The position numbers and the translations under genes were made by a program. 64,000 bases of DNA, taken from assembly GCF_029690045.1 (NCBI RefSeq), contig NZ_CP121464.1, positions 2,852,001 to 2,916,000 on the forward strand. The letters are read 5' to 3'. Source of the stretch: Janthinobacterium rivuli. GTDB taxonomy: Bacteria; Pseudomonadota; Gammaproteobacteria; Burkholderiales; Burkholderiaceae_D. Positions 26,443-34,752 of this stretch are shown piece after piece. The notes below the pieces were generated by a model. That model did not search any database and had not been told where the DNA came from. It saw only the letters and a program-made list of their open reading frames with translations. Each line of letters opens with the position of its first letter. The stretch's first letter is position 1.

Positions 26443-26612
26443 GATCCCTTACGGACTTCATTGCCAGTACGCTCGATGTAAGGTATCTGCATATTGAAAT
26501 CAAACCGATGGATAGGAAAGGTGGAGTCAAGAGGAAAACCGTTTGGTGCACGAGACACCTATCTTGATACTTAGATGATCATCAACTGGCGTCGCCGGCT
26601 ATGGCTTTTATC

Positions 26613-27929
26613 TTAATTTTTAATGGCTTTTTGTAATAGACGCACCATTTTCTCAACCTCACTTTGTAACTGAAGTTCCGGCACGTCTTTTATTCTTCCG
26701 ATCCGGCGGACATTCGCTGTTGCGAATTTATCTATTTCTTTTCCAAATACCTTTTTTAATCCGGATTTTAAGTTGGGAAGGAGATTGGCCTGCACATAAA
26801 TTGGCCAGAACTCGACTACGACAGAATACTTTCGCTGCTTGGCGCCCGCCTCATCATCGGCCGGTGTTCTATCTCGTATCTTTACGGTCAGTGGCCAGTA
26901 AATTGCAGATGAATCGCGGAATGTATCCCATTCCTTGTCAATTACATACATTACCCTCTTCCTGACGTCCAGTCTGATGTCGTTTCCGAAAATTTTGGTG
27001 AGACCATTGGAGAGAAAAGCCAGTGGTTTTTGTTGTTCCAGCATTCTTGCGAGATCGCGGTTCTGATGTGTCCATACCCAGATCAGGCTTTCAATATCTT
27101 TCAATTTGAGCTGTGTCGCTGTCGGGCGGTACGACTTCCGAGCAACGCTAATCGCTTGAACCACTTCGCGATGAGCCTGGTTTATTTTTGCTAACATCCC
27201 ATCCAGGGCTTTCTCATCCTCAGACTCGTATTCAGCTTGCCGTCGGCAATACGAAATAACTAGTTGATGGCCTACATCCCCATTTCGGAAAGCTCGCACT
27301 TCAGCTCTACGTGCCGCCTTCTCAAGCCATGTGTAGTTAATGTGACACCACTGCTGTATTTCTTTGACATTTTTTGATAGTGCGCTCGATAACTGGACTT
27401 CTTCGCCAGATTCGTCCTTAAATTTGTCTAATAAAACAAAGCCGGTTTTGAATCCTTCATATGGCTGTCCGACTTTAGTTAATGCTTCTAGTGACTGTCG
27501 ATATCCTGCAAGCTGAGCAGGCGTCCACTTCGAGCCTGACTTGTTCTCCACTAAAATCACGAATTTGTGAGCTGGGTCGACCAAAAGTAAGTCCTGTCGA
27601 CCGGCACCTAAAATGGCTTTCTCTCGAACCACAATTAACGATTGGAACCCGCTAATGGCTGTCTTTCCAGGATTCCAATTTTTGAAAAGGAGTTGCGGCT
27701 GTGAAGCACTGAGATTCGCTTCATAAATCGCGTTAAGAAAATCCTTGAAAATTGCCTCACCCTGACCGTGTCCCTCACGCGGATCGAAAAGCCATTGCAA
27801 AATGCAGGAGTGCTGATTTTCGTTCGGATTAATCAAATCGAAAACATCATCAACTTTTCTAACCAATTCGACGGTTCGCGCTAAGATTGGATCAGAAAGA
27901 AAAATATGAAACTGTGCTTGTAAAGTCAT
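26613..27929 (-). CDS. PD-(D/E)XK nuclease superfamily protein (PDDEXK_4-like)
   Basis: 438 residues. NPNENQHSCILQWLFDP near residue 35 is the N-terminal signature of this family. The catalytic core is Asp113 in GAGRQDLLLV followed by VILVENKSGSKW with Glu128-Asn-Lys130, then a Gln in PAQLAGYRQSLEAL. The C-terminal half (about 250-438) has no motif I recognise. Codon and base use are visibly AT-richer than on either side, and the gene stands alone between cobA and a sensor kinase, suggesting horizontal acquisition. Families like this occur in defence and mobile contexts, but the role here is unknown. Confidence 0.75.
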   Translation of the reverse strand: MTLQAQFHIFLSDPILARTVELVRKVDDVFDLINPNENQHSCILQWLFDPREGHGQGEAIFKDFLNAIYEANLSASQPQLLFKNWNPGKTAISGFQSLIVVREKAILGAGRQDLLLVDPAHKFVILVENKSGSKWTPAQLAGYRQSLEALTKVGQPYEGFKTGFVLLDKFKDESGEEVQLSSALSKNVKEIQQWCHINYTWLEKAARRAEVRAFRNGDVGHQLVISYCRRQAEYESEDEKALDGMLAKINQAHREVVQAISVARKSYRPTATQLKLKDIESLIWVWTHQNRDLARMLEQQKPLAFLSNGLTKIFGNDIRLDVRKRVMYVIDKEWDTFRDSSAIYWPLTVKIRDRTPADDEAGAKQRKYSVVVEFWPIYVQANLLPNLKSGLKKVFGKEIDKFATANVRRIGRIKDVPELQLQSEVEKMVRLLQKAIKN

Positions 27930-28218
27930 ATATCAGAGATTCCGGTTGATGTGGTGAGCGTCCATGGACAGACGGTTGGTTACATACGAATGAACTCTAT
28001 TGTACTTTCTTTTTGGCAATTAATTGTGCCGTAGCAGGGAGGCCTACATTTGCTATGCGTGCAGTAAATTTTCATTGTGTTTTTAATTTCACAGGCTGAC
28101 GATTCAGCAGCTATATTTGCGGCGGAGATAGGTGCTGCAACAGCTTTGATAGTATCCTCGTACTTGCTGGGCGGCCGGAGCGCCGCACATTCGAGGAAAC
28201 CGGAATAAGCGATCGACA
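27930..28218. other. AT-rich intergenic region between the nuclease gene and the hybrid kinase
   Basis: About 290 bases of AT-richer sequence. It must contain the promoters of two divergent genes (nuclease on minus, kinase on plus). A 79-codon minus-strand reading frame spans most of it but has no family resemblance or ribosome-binding site, and it begins at the first base of the kinase gene. I see no repeat or RNA gene. Confidence 0.5.
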
Positions 28219-31200
28219 ATGCACACTTTGAGCAAGGGCGGGGCGGGATCAGGCATCAGGATCTGGGCGGGTGGCCTGTTGCTGGCCCTGGCGGTGGGCG
28301 GCGCCCTGTACGCGGGCGCGGCGCGCACGGTCAATGACGACGCCGAACAGCGTTTCGACAATCTCACGCATAGCGCCCAGCATAGCCTGATCACGCGTGT
28401 AAAAAGCTATTCCGACCTGCTGCGCGGCCTCGAAGCCCTGTTCCGCACCAGCGAGCACCTGACGCGGCGACAGTTCCACGATTACGTGGCCGGCCTCGAT
28501 ATCGCGCGCCAGTTCCCCGCCATCGAATCGGTCAACTATGCGGTGGCCGTTCCGTCGGCGCAGCGCGCCGCCTTCATCGAGACCGTGCGCAGAGACACCA
28601 GCCTGTCGCCGCGCGGCTATCCCGCCTTCACCATCCGGCCTGCGGGGGAGCGGCCGGAACACACGGTGCTCACTTACCTGGAACCCGATTCCCTGCTGGC
28701 CGAACGCATGGGCGTCGATATCGGCGCCAACCCGCTGGTGGCGCAATCGCTGGCGCAGGCGCGCGACAGCGGCGAGGTCAGCGCGTCGGGCCAGGTGATC
28801 ATGATCAAGGGGCCGCCCGCGCACGTGGGCCTGGGCATGCGCCTGCCCGTGTACCGCAACGGCATGCCGCAGGGCAGCGTGGCCGAGCGCCGCGCCGCCT
28901 ACCAGGGTTCCGTCGGCATCGGCTTTGGCGTGGCGCAGCTGGTGCACAGCGCGCTCGAACGCAGCGCCCTGGAACCGCTGCACCTGACCCTGTACAGCGC
29001 GGGCGAACCTCTGCCGGCCCAAGGCGTCCTGCGCATCACGCCGCAGGACCGCCTGCTGTTCAACGATGACGGCGATCTGGCGGCGGCGCCGCCGCAACCG
29101 GGCAGCGATGCCGGCTATTTCGACCAGGTGCTGCCCGTGGCGTACCAGGGCGGCCTGTGGAAAGCCCATTTCCGCGTGCGCAAGGCGGAGCTGTACAGCC
29201 CCTTCGACCGCTATTTCCCTTGGCTGGCGCTGGCCGTCGGCGTGGCCGGCACCCTGCTCATTTACGGCTATATCTTTACCCTGTACCGGTCGCGCCGCAA
29301 CGCGGTGGCGCAGCGCACCCTGCTCGATACGGTGCTCGACAGCGTCGACGCCTACGTCTACATGAAGGATGCCGACCTGCGCTACCGCTATGTGAATGCG
29401 CGCACGGCGAAGATACTGGGCCGTCCGGCGGAGCAGCTGATCGGCCGCCAGGATGGCGAATTGATGCTTGGCGATGCAGCGGCGTCCGCGCAGCGCACGG
29501 AGCGCCAGGTGTTCGACAGCGGCACCAAGTTCGTCGGCGAGGAGCGCTTCGTCGATGCGCAGGGCCAGGTGCATCACCTGTGGAGCGTGAAGGTGCCGCT
29601 GGGCTTGCCCGGTCCCGTCACGGGCCTGATCGGTCTGTCCACCGACGTGACGGAACTGCACCGCCTGAAGGAGCAGGCCGACGCGGCCAGCCAGGCCAAG
29701 AGCGACTTCCTGTCGAACATGAGCCATGAAATCCGCACGCCGATGAACAGCATCATCGGCATGGCGCACCTGGCGCTGAAATCGGTGGCCGACGCGCGCC
29801 AGCGCGACTACCTGCAAAAAATCTTCCATTCGGGCCAGCATTTGCTGGGCCTGATCAACGACATCCTCGACTTTTCCAAGATCGAGGCGGGCAAGCTGGA
29901 ACTGGAAGTGCTGGACTTCCGTCTCGATACCCTGCTGGCGAACATTGCCAGCCAGCTGGGCGACGCGGCCGCCGTCAAGGGCCTGGCGCTGCAGTTCGAT
30001 ATCGCGCCGGAGCTGTCGCAGCGCTGGCGTGGCGACCCGCTGCGCCTGGAGCAGGTCTTGCTGAACCTGACCAGCAACGCCATCAAGTTTTCCGACAATG
30101 GCAGTATCTTCGTGCGCGTGCGCCAGTCCGAGGAGCGGGGCAGCCACAGCATGCTGCGCTTCGAGGTGCAGGACCGCGGCATCGGCATGAACCAGGAAGA
30201 GGTGGCGCAGCTGTTCCGCTCCTTCCACCAGGCCGACCCGTCGACGACGCGCAAATATGGCGGCAGCGGCCTGGGACTGGTGATCAGCAAGCAGCTGGTC
30301 GAGCTCATGGGCGGCAAGGTGGGCGTGTACAGCCAGCCGGGCCTGGGCAGCACCTTCTGGTTCACGGCGCGCCTGGAGAAAAGCGCGCAGGCGGCTGACG
30401 AGCGTATCGCCGAAGTCGAGCCGGAAGTACTGGACGTGATACGCGGCGCGTCCATTCTGCTGGTGGAGGACAACGTCTTCAGCCAGCAGGTGGGCTGCGA
30501 ATTGCTGGAAGACGCCGGCGCCACCGTCTGCGTCGCCTGCAATGGCCGCGAAGCGCTGGAATTGCTGGCGCACCGGCGCTACGACTGCGTGCTGATGGAC
30601 GTGCAGATGCCGGAGATGGACGGCTTCGAGGCGACGCGCCGCATCCGCGCCGACCCGCAGCTTGCCGGCCTGCTGGTGATCGCCATGACGGCCAATGCGG
30701 GCAGCGAAGACCGCGCCCGCTGCCTGGCGGCGGGCATGGATGAATTCCTGACCAAGCCGATCGCCCCGAATCTGCTGTTTCGCCTGCTGGCGAAATGGTT
30801 CCGGCTGCGCGGCGGCATCGGCAACATCGGCCGCATGCGCGCAAGCGACAGGCTGGCGGTGGCGCCGCCTGCGCCGCCAGCGGACGCCGCGCCGGAATCG
30901 CGCGATACGGCCATCCTCGACCTGGGCACCCTGGCGCTCACGTTCAGCAATGACGCCGCGAAGATGCGCAAATACACGCAGCTGTTTCTCGACACGGCGC
31001 GCGACGGCATCGCCGAAATGGAGCAGGCCATGGCGCTGGAAGACCTGGGACGCCTGGCCGACCTGGGCCACCGCAGCAAATCGTCGGCGCTGGCCGTGGG
31101 CGCCCATGCCTTTGCCGGCCTGTGCACGTCGATCGAAGGCTTGCGCGTGGGCGGCGACCTGCAGCAGGCGCGCACGCTGCTGACGGCCTTGAGGCCGGCG

Positions 31201-31257
31201 CTGGCGCAGGTGGCGGAACAAATTTCCATGGAATTTGCCGCCAGCGACACTCCCTGA
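28219..31257 (+). CDS. Hybrid sensor histidine kinase (CHASE-PAS-HisKA-HATPase-REC-Hpt)
   Basis: 1012 residues. TM1 at about 14-32 (IWAGGLLLALAVGGALYAG), a periplasmic CHASE domain (about 60-275, with HDYVAGLDIARQFPAIESVN), TM2 about 333-353, a PAS domain (370-480), then HisKA with phospho-acceptor His503 (NMSHEIRTPMNSIIGMAH), HATPase (NLTSNAIKFSDNG, YGGSGLGLVIS), a receiver with Asp794 (VLMDVQMPEMDGFEATRRIR) and an Hpt module with His951 (LGHRSKSSALAVGAHAF). All phosphorelay residues are present. No cognate regulator gene is adjacent, so output is unknown. CHASE domains sense small extracellular ligands such as cytokinin-like adenines or peptides. Confidence 0.92.
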   Translation: MHTLSKGGAGSGIRIWAGGLLLALAVGGALYAGAARTVNDDAEQRFDNLTHSAQHSLITRVKSYSDLLRGLEALFRTSEHLTRRQFHDYVAGLDIARQFPAIESVNYAVAVPSAQRAAFIETVRRDTSLSPRGYPAFTIRPAGERPEHTVLTYLEPDSLLAERMGVDIGANPLVAQSLAQARDSGEVSASGQVIMIKGPPAHVGLGMRLPVYRNGMPQGSVAERRAAYQGSVGIGFGVAQLVHSALERSALEPLHLTLYSAGEPLPAQGVLRITPQDRLLFNDDGDLAAAPPQPGSDAGYFDQVLPVAYQGGLWKAHFRVRKAELYSPFDRYFPWLALAVGVAGTLLIYGYIFTLYRSRRNAVAQRTLLDTVLDSVDAYVYMKDADLRYRYVNARTAKILGRPAEQLIGRQDGELMLGDAAASAQRTERQVFDSGTKFVGEERFVDAQGQVHHLWSVKVPLGLPGPVTGLIGLSTDVTELHRLKEQADAASQAKSDFLSNMSHEIRTPMNSIIGMAHLALKSVADARQRDYLQKIFHSGQHLLGLINDILDFSKIEAGKLELEVLDFRLDTLLANIASQLGDAAAVKGLALQFDIAPELSQRWRGDPLRLEQVLLNLTSNAIKFSDNGSIFVRVRQSEERGSHSMLRFEVQDRGIGMNQEEVAQLFRSFHQADPSTTRKYGGSGLGLVISKQLVELMGGKVGVYSQPGLGSTFWFTARLEKSAQAADERIAEVEPEVLDVIRGASILLVEDNVFSQQVGCELLEDAGATVCVACNGREALELLAHRRYDCVLMDVQMPEMDGFEATRRIRADPQLAGLLVIAMTANAGSEDRARCLAAGMDEFLTKPIAPNLLFRLLAKWFRLRGGIGNIGRMRASDRLAVAPPAPPADAAPESRDTAILDLGTLALTFSNDAAKMRKYTQLFLDTARDGIAEMEQAMALEDLGRLADLGHRSKSSALAVGAHAFAGLCTSIEGLRVGGDLQQARTLLTALRPALAQVAEQISMEFAASDTP

Positions 31258-31286
31258 CGCAGGCAACGGCGATAATATGCGTTTGA

Positions 31287-31312
31287 CGCCTGCGGCCACC
31301 CGGCCGCAGGCG
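31287..31312. other. GC-rich hairpin between the kinase and recC
   Basis: CGCCTGCGGCC and GGCCGCAGGCG form a perfect 11-bp stem with loop ACCC, 30 bases after the kinase stop and 20 before the recC start. There is no T-run. It could attenuate read-through into recCBD or be a weak terminator. Confidence 0.5.
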
Positions 31313-31332
31313 CGGCAACCCATCGGATCAGC

Positions 31333-34300
31333 ATGCATACTCCCGTCACGCCCGGCCTCCTCATCCTGCATGGCAACCAGCTAGAACAGCTGCGCGCCGC
31401 CGTCTTCCAGTGGCTGCGCCAGCATCCGCTGGCACCGCTGGAAACGGATATTTTCCTGGTGCAGTCGAACGGCGTGGCCGAATGGCTGAAGATCGCCCTG
31501 GCCGAGGAGATGGGTGTGTGCGCCGCCACGCGCATCGCGCTGCCGGCGCGCCTGCTGTGGGAAAGCTACCGCGGCATGCTGGGGCGCGAGCGCGTCCCGC
31601 GCGTGTCGCCGTTCGACAAATCCCCGCTGACGTGGCGCTTGATGCGTCTGTTGCCGTCGCTGCTGGCCGACCCTGTGTTTGAGCCGCTGCGCTACTTCCT
31701 TGCCGATGGCGATAGCGAACGCCGGCTGCAGCTGGCCGAGCGCCTGGCCGACCTGTTCGACCAGTACCAGGTCTACCGCGCCGACTGGCTGGCCGACTGG
31801 GCCGCAGGGCGTGACCAGTTGCGCACGGCGCGCGGCGAAGCTATCCCATTGAAGGAGGACCAGCGCTGGCAGGCGCAGTTGTGGCGCGCCGTGGCGGCCG
31901 ACGTCGAGGCCTTCGAGCGCGACACGGGCCGCGCCGACATCCACGACGCCTTCCTGGCGGCGATCGCGGCCGGCGATGCGCCTGCCGGCAAGCTGCCGCG
32001 CCGGGTCGTGCTGTTCGGCGTGTCAGCCTTGCCGTACCAGACCTTGCAGGCGCTGGCCGCGCTGGCGCGCCACACGCAGGTGGTGCTGGCCGTGCCGAAT
32101 CCGTGCCAGTTCTACTGGGGCGACATCATCGACGGGCGCGACTTGCTGCGCGCGCAAAACAAGCGCCAGCGGCAGCGCAACGGCACCGACCTGGCCGGGA
32201 TTCCGCTGGAAGAACTGCATGCGCACAGCCACCCGCTGCTGGCCAGCTGGGGCAGGCAAGGGCGCGATTTCATCCGCATGCTTGACGAATTTGACGAACA
32301 CGCGCAAGCCGAAGGGCGCGACGACAGCCTGCGCATCGACCTGTTTGGCGAGGAAACGGGCGAAACCTTGCTGCAGCAGGTGCAGGTGGCCATCCGCGAA
32401 CTGCGTCCGCTGGCCGAACACGAGCAGACGCCGCCCGAGGCAGGCGACCGCTCGATCGAATTTCACGTGGCGCACAGCGTGCAGCGCGAAGTGGAAGTGC
32501 TGCACGACCAGCTGCTGGCCATGTTCGCGCACAGCGCCGAGACGGGCCTGCGCCCGCGCGACGTAGTGGTAATGGTGCCCGACATCGACACGTTCACGGC
32601 CGCCATCCACGCCGTCTTCGGCCAGTACCGGCGCAACGACGAACGCTTCATCCCGTTCGAGATCGGCGACGTGAAGGACCGCAGCGTCAACCCGCTGCTC
32701 GTCGCGCTCGAGTGGCTGCTGCAGCTGCCGCAGCAGCGCTGCCGCCAGAGCGAAGTGCGCGACCTGCTCGACGTGCCGGCGCTGGCGGCACGTTTTGGCT
32801 TGCAGCCGGACGACCTGGCCACTCTGGGTGCCTGGATCGAAGGGGCGGGCGTGCGCTGGGGCCTGGACCAGCAACACCGCGCCGGCCTGGGACTCGGCGC
32901 GGCCGGCGAACAGAATGCGTGGATCTTCGGCGTGCGGCGCATGCTGCTTGGCTATGCCAGCGGCAGTGGGGCCAGTTTTGGCGGCATCGAGCCATATGCG
33001 GAGGTGGGCGGCCTCGATGCGGCGCTGGCGGGTTCGCTGGCGCAGCTGGTCGAGGCGCTGCTGCACTGGCGCGGTGTGCTGGCCGGCGCGCGCACGCCGG
33101 CCGAATGGGGCGTGCAGGCGCGCGCGCTGCTGGCCGCCTTCTTTGACGCCGATGACGAAGGCGATCGCCTGACCCTGGCGCAGCTGGAAGGCGCTTTGCA
33201 GGGCTGGCTGGAAACCTGCGAACACGCGGGCTTTGTCGAGCAGGTGCCGCTGTCCGTGCTGCGCGTGGCGTGGCTGGGCGCGCTCGACGAGCCGACCCTG
33301 AACCATCAATTCGTCTCCGGCGGCGTGACCTTCTGCACCCTGATGCCGATGCGCGCCGTGCCATTCCGCGTCGTGTGCCTGCTGGGCATGAACGATGGCG
33401 ACTTCCCGCGCCGCGCGCAAAAGGCCGATTTCGACTTGCTGGCATTGCCCGGCATGGCGCGCCCGGGCGACCGCTCGCGCCGCGACGATGACCGCTACCT
33501 GATGCTCGAAGCCTTGCTGGCCGCGCGCGACAAGCTGTACGTGAGCTGGGTGGGGCGCAATGTGCGCGACAATTCCGAGCAGCCGCCGTCCGTCCTCGTG
33601 TCGCAGCTGCGCGATTACCTGGCCGCCGGCTGGTCGCTGGACCGGCATCTGGCAAGCCTGACGACCGAGCATGCGTTGCAGCCGTTCAGCCGCCGCTATT
33701 TCGAGGCCGACGGTTTGCTGACCTATGCGCGCGAATGGCGCGTGGTGCATACCGATGCCGATGCGCAGGCCGCCGTACTGCCGCTGGATCCTTACGAGCT
33801 CGATCCCGGTACGCGCTTGAAACTGGGCGAGCTGGCCAGCTTTTTGCGCCAGCCCGTCAAATACTTTTTCCGCTGCCGCCTGAGCGTGTATTTCGCCGAC
33901 GCGGCCATGCTGGGCGAGGATGAAGAGCCGTTCGGCCTGAATGCGCTCGAACGCTATCTGCTGGAAGACACCATGCTGGACGACGGCGGCGCCGTCGAAG
34001 CGCTCGATGACGTGCGCGCCAGCCTGCAAGCGCGCGCGGAAAAGCTGGCGCGCGAAGGCGTGCTGCCCATCGGCCTGATCGGCCGGCAGGTGCAGGCGCA
34101 GCTGGTCGAGGCGCTGGTGCCCGTGCGCAGCGCGTGGTTGTCGCTGCGCGCCTCGTTCCCGTACGCGGCCGACAAGCGCGCCATCAACTTGCCGTTCGGC
34201 GAGCTGCAGATCGACGACTGGCTCGACAAATTGTGCAGCAACGGGACGGACACGGCCTGGCTGATGCAGATTTCGTCGAAGGTGACGGACAAGGGCGGCC

Positions 34301-34752
34301 TGGCGCGCGGCGACAAGCTGATGCTGATGTGGCTGCGCCAGCTGGCCGCCGCCGCCCTCGGCTTTCCCGTCACCGGCTACCTGGTGGCGCGCGACGCCAT
34401 CGTCAGCATGGCGCCGCTCGATCCGGCCAGTTCGCGCGAGGCGCTGGCCACCTTGCTGGCGCTGTGGCGCGAAGGCATGAACCATCCGCTGCCGACGGCC
34501 TGCAAGACTGGCCTGGCGCTGGTGCAGCAAGGCGACCCGCGCGCTGTCTACGATGGCGGTTTTGAGCTGTCGGGCGAGCGCGACGAACTGTGTCTGGCGC
34601 GCCTGTGGCCCGAGTTTTCCGCGCTGGCCGCGGAGGAAGCCTGGGAAGACTGCACGCGCGAGCTGTATGGCCCGCTGGCCGACTGGCTGCAGCAGCACAT
34701 TACGATAGACCCGATCAGCGCGCCCGATGATGGCGCGGGAGAAGAACAATGA
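31333..34752 (+). CDS. recC: Exodeoxyribonuclease V, gamma subunit (RecC)
   Basis: 1139 residues, the usual RecC length. N-terminus LLILHGNQLEQLRAAVFQWL with FLVQSNGVAEWLKIALAEEM is the classic start of RecC helicase-like domain; later TFCTLMPMRAVPFRVVCLLGMNDGDFPR is the conserved RecC box. RecC scans for Chi and forms the wedge of the RecBCD helicase-nuclease that repairs double-strand breaks and degrades phage DNA. Operon order is recC-recB-recD with 4-base overlaps. Confidence 0.95.
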   Translation: MHTPVTPGLLILHGNQLEQLRAAVFQWLRQHPLAPLETDIFLVQSNGVAEWLKIALAEEMGVCAATRIALPARLLWESYRGMLGRERVPRVSPFDKSPLTWRLMRLLPSLLADPVFEPLRYFLADGDSERRLQLAERLADLFDQYQVYRADWLADWAAGRDQLRTARGEAIPLKEDQRWQAQLWRAVAADVEAFERDTGRADIHDAFLAAIAAGDAPAGKLPRRVVLFGVSALPYQTLQALAALARHTQVVLAVPNPCQFYWGDIIDGRDLLRAQNKRQRQRNGTDLAGIPLEELHAHSHPLLASWGRQGRDFIRMLDEFDEHAQAEGRDDSLRIDLFGEETGETLLQQVQVAIRELRPLAEHEQTPPEAGDRSIEFHVAHSVQREVEVLHDQLLAMFAHSAETGLRPRDVVVMVPDIDTFTAAIHAVFGQYRRNDERFIPFEIGDVKDRSVNPLLVALEWLLQLPQQRCRQSEVRDLLDVPALAARFGLQPDDLATLGAWIEGAGVRWGLDQQHRAGLGLGAAGEQNAWIFGVRRMLLGYASGSGASFGGIEPYAEVGGLDAALAGSLAQLVEALLHWRGVLAGARTPAEWGVQARALLAAFFDADDEGDRLTLAQLEGALQGWLETCEHAGFVEQVPLSVLRVAWLGALDEPTLNHQFVSGGVTFCTLMPMRAVPFRVVCLLGMNDGDFPRRAQKADFDLLALPGMARPGDRSRRDDDRYLMLEALLAARDKLYVSWVGRNVRDNSEQPPSVLVSQLRDYLAAGWSLDRHLASLTTEHALQPFSRRYFEADGLLTYAREWRVVHTDADAQAAVLPLDPYELDPGTRLKLGELASFLRQPVKYFFRCRLSVYFADAAMLGEDEEPFGLNALERYLLEDTMLDDGGAVEALDDVRASLQARAEKLAREGVLPIGLIGRQVQAQLVEALVPVRSAWLSLRASFPYAADKRAINLPFGELQIDDWLDKLCSNGTDTAWLMQISSKVTDKGGLARGDKLMLMWLRQLAAAALGFPVTGYLVARDAIVSMAPLDPASSREALATLLALWREGMNHPLPTACKTGLALVQQGDPRAVYDGGFELSGERDELCLARLWPEFSALAAEEAWEDCTRELYGPLADWLQQHITIDPISAPDDGAGEEQ

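Noticed and set aside
27980..28219. 79-codon minus-strand frame between nuclease and kinase
   Set aside because: No ribosome-binding site, no family pattern, and its start coincides with the kinase start codon.
28249..31371. 1040-codon minus-strand frame opposite the hybrid kinase
   Set aside because: Arg/His/Gln-rich shadow of a GC-rich gene; the plus strand encodes complete kinase domains.
32023..34749. 908-codon minus-strand frame opposite recC
   Set aside because: Same kind of antisense shadow; recC is intact on the plus strand.
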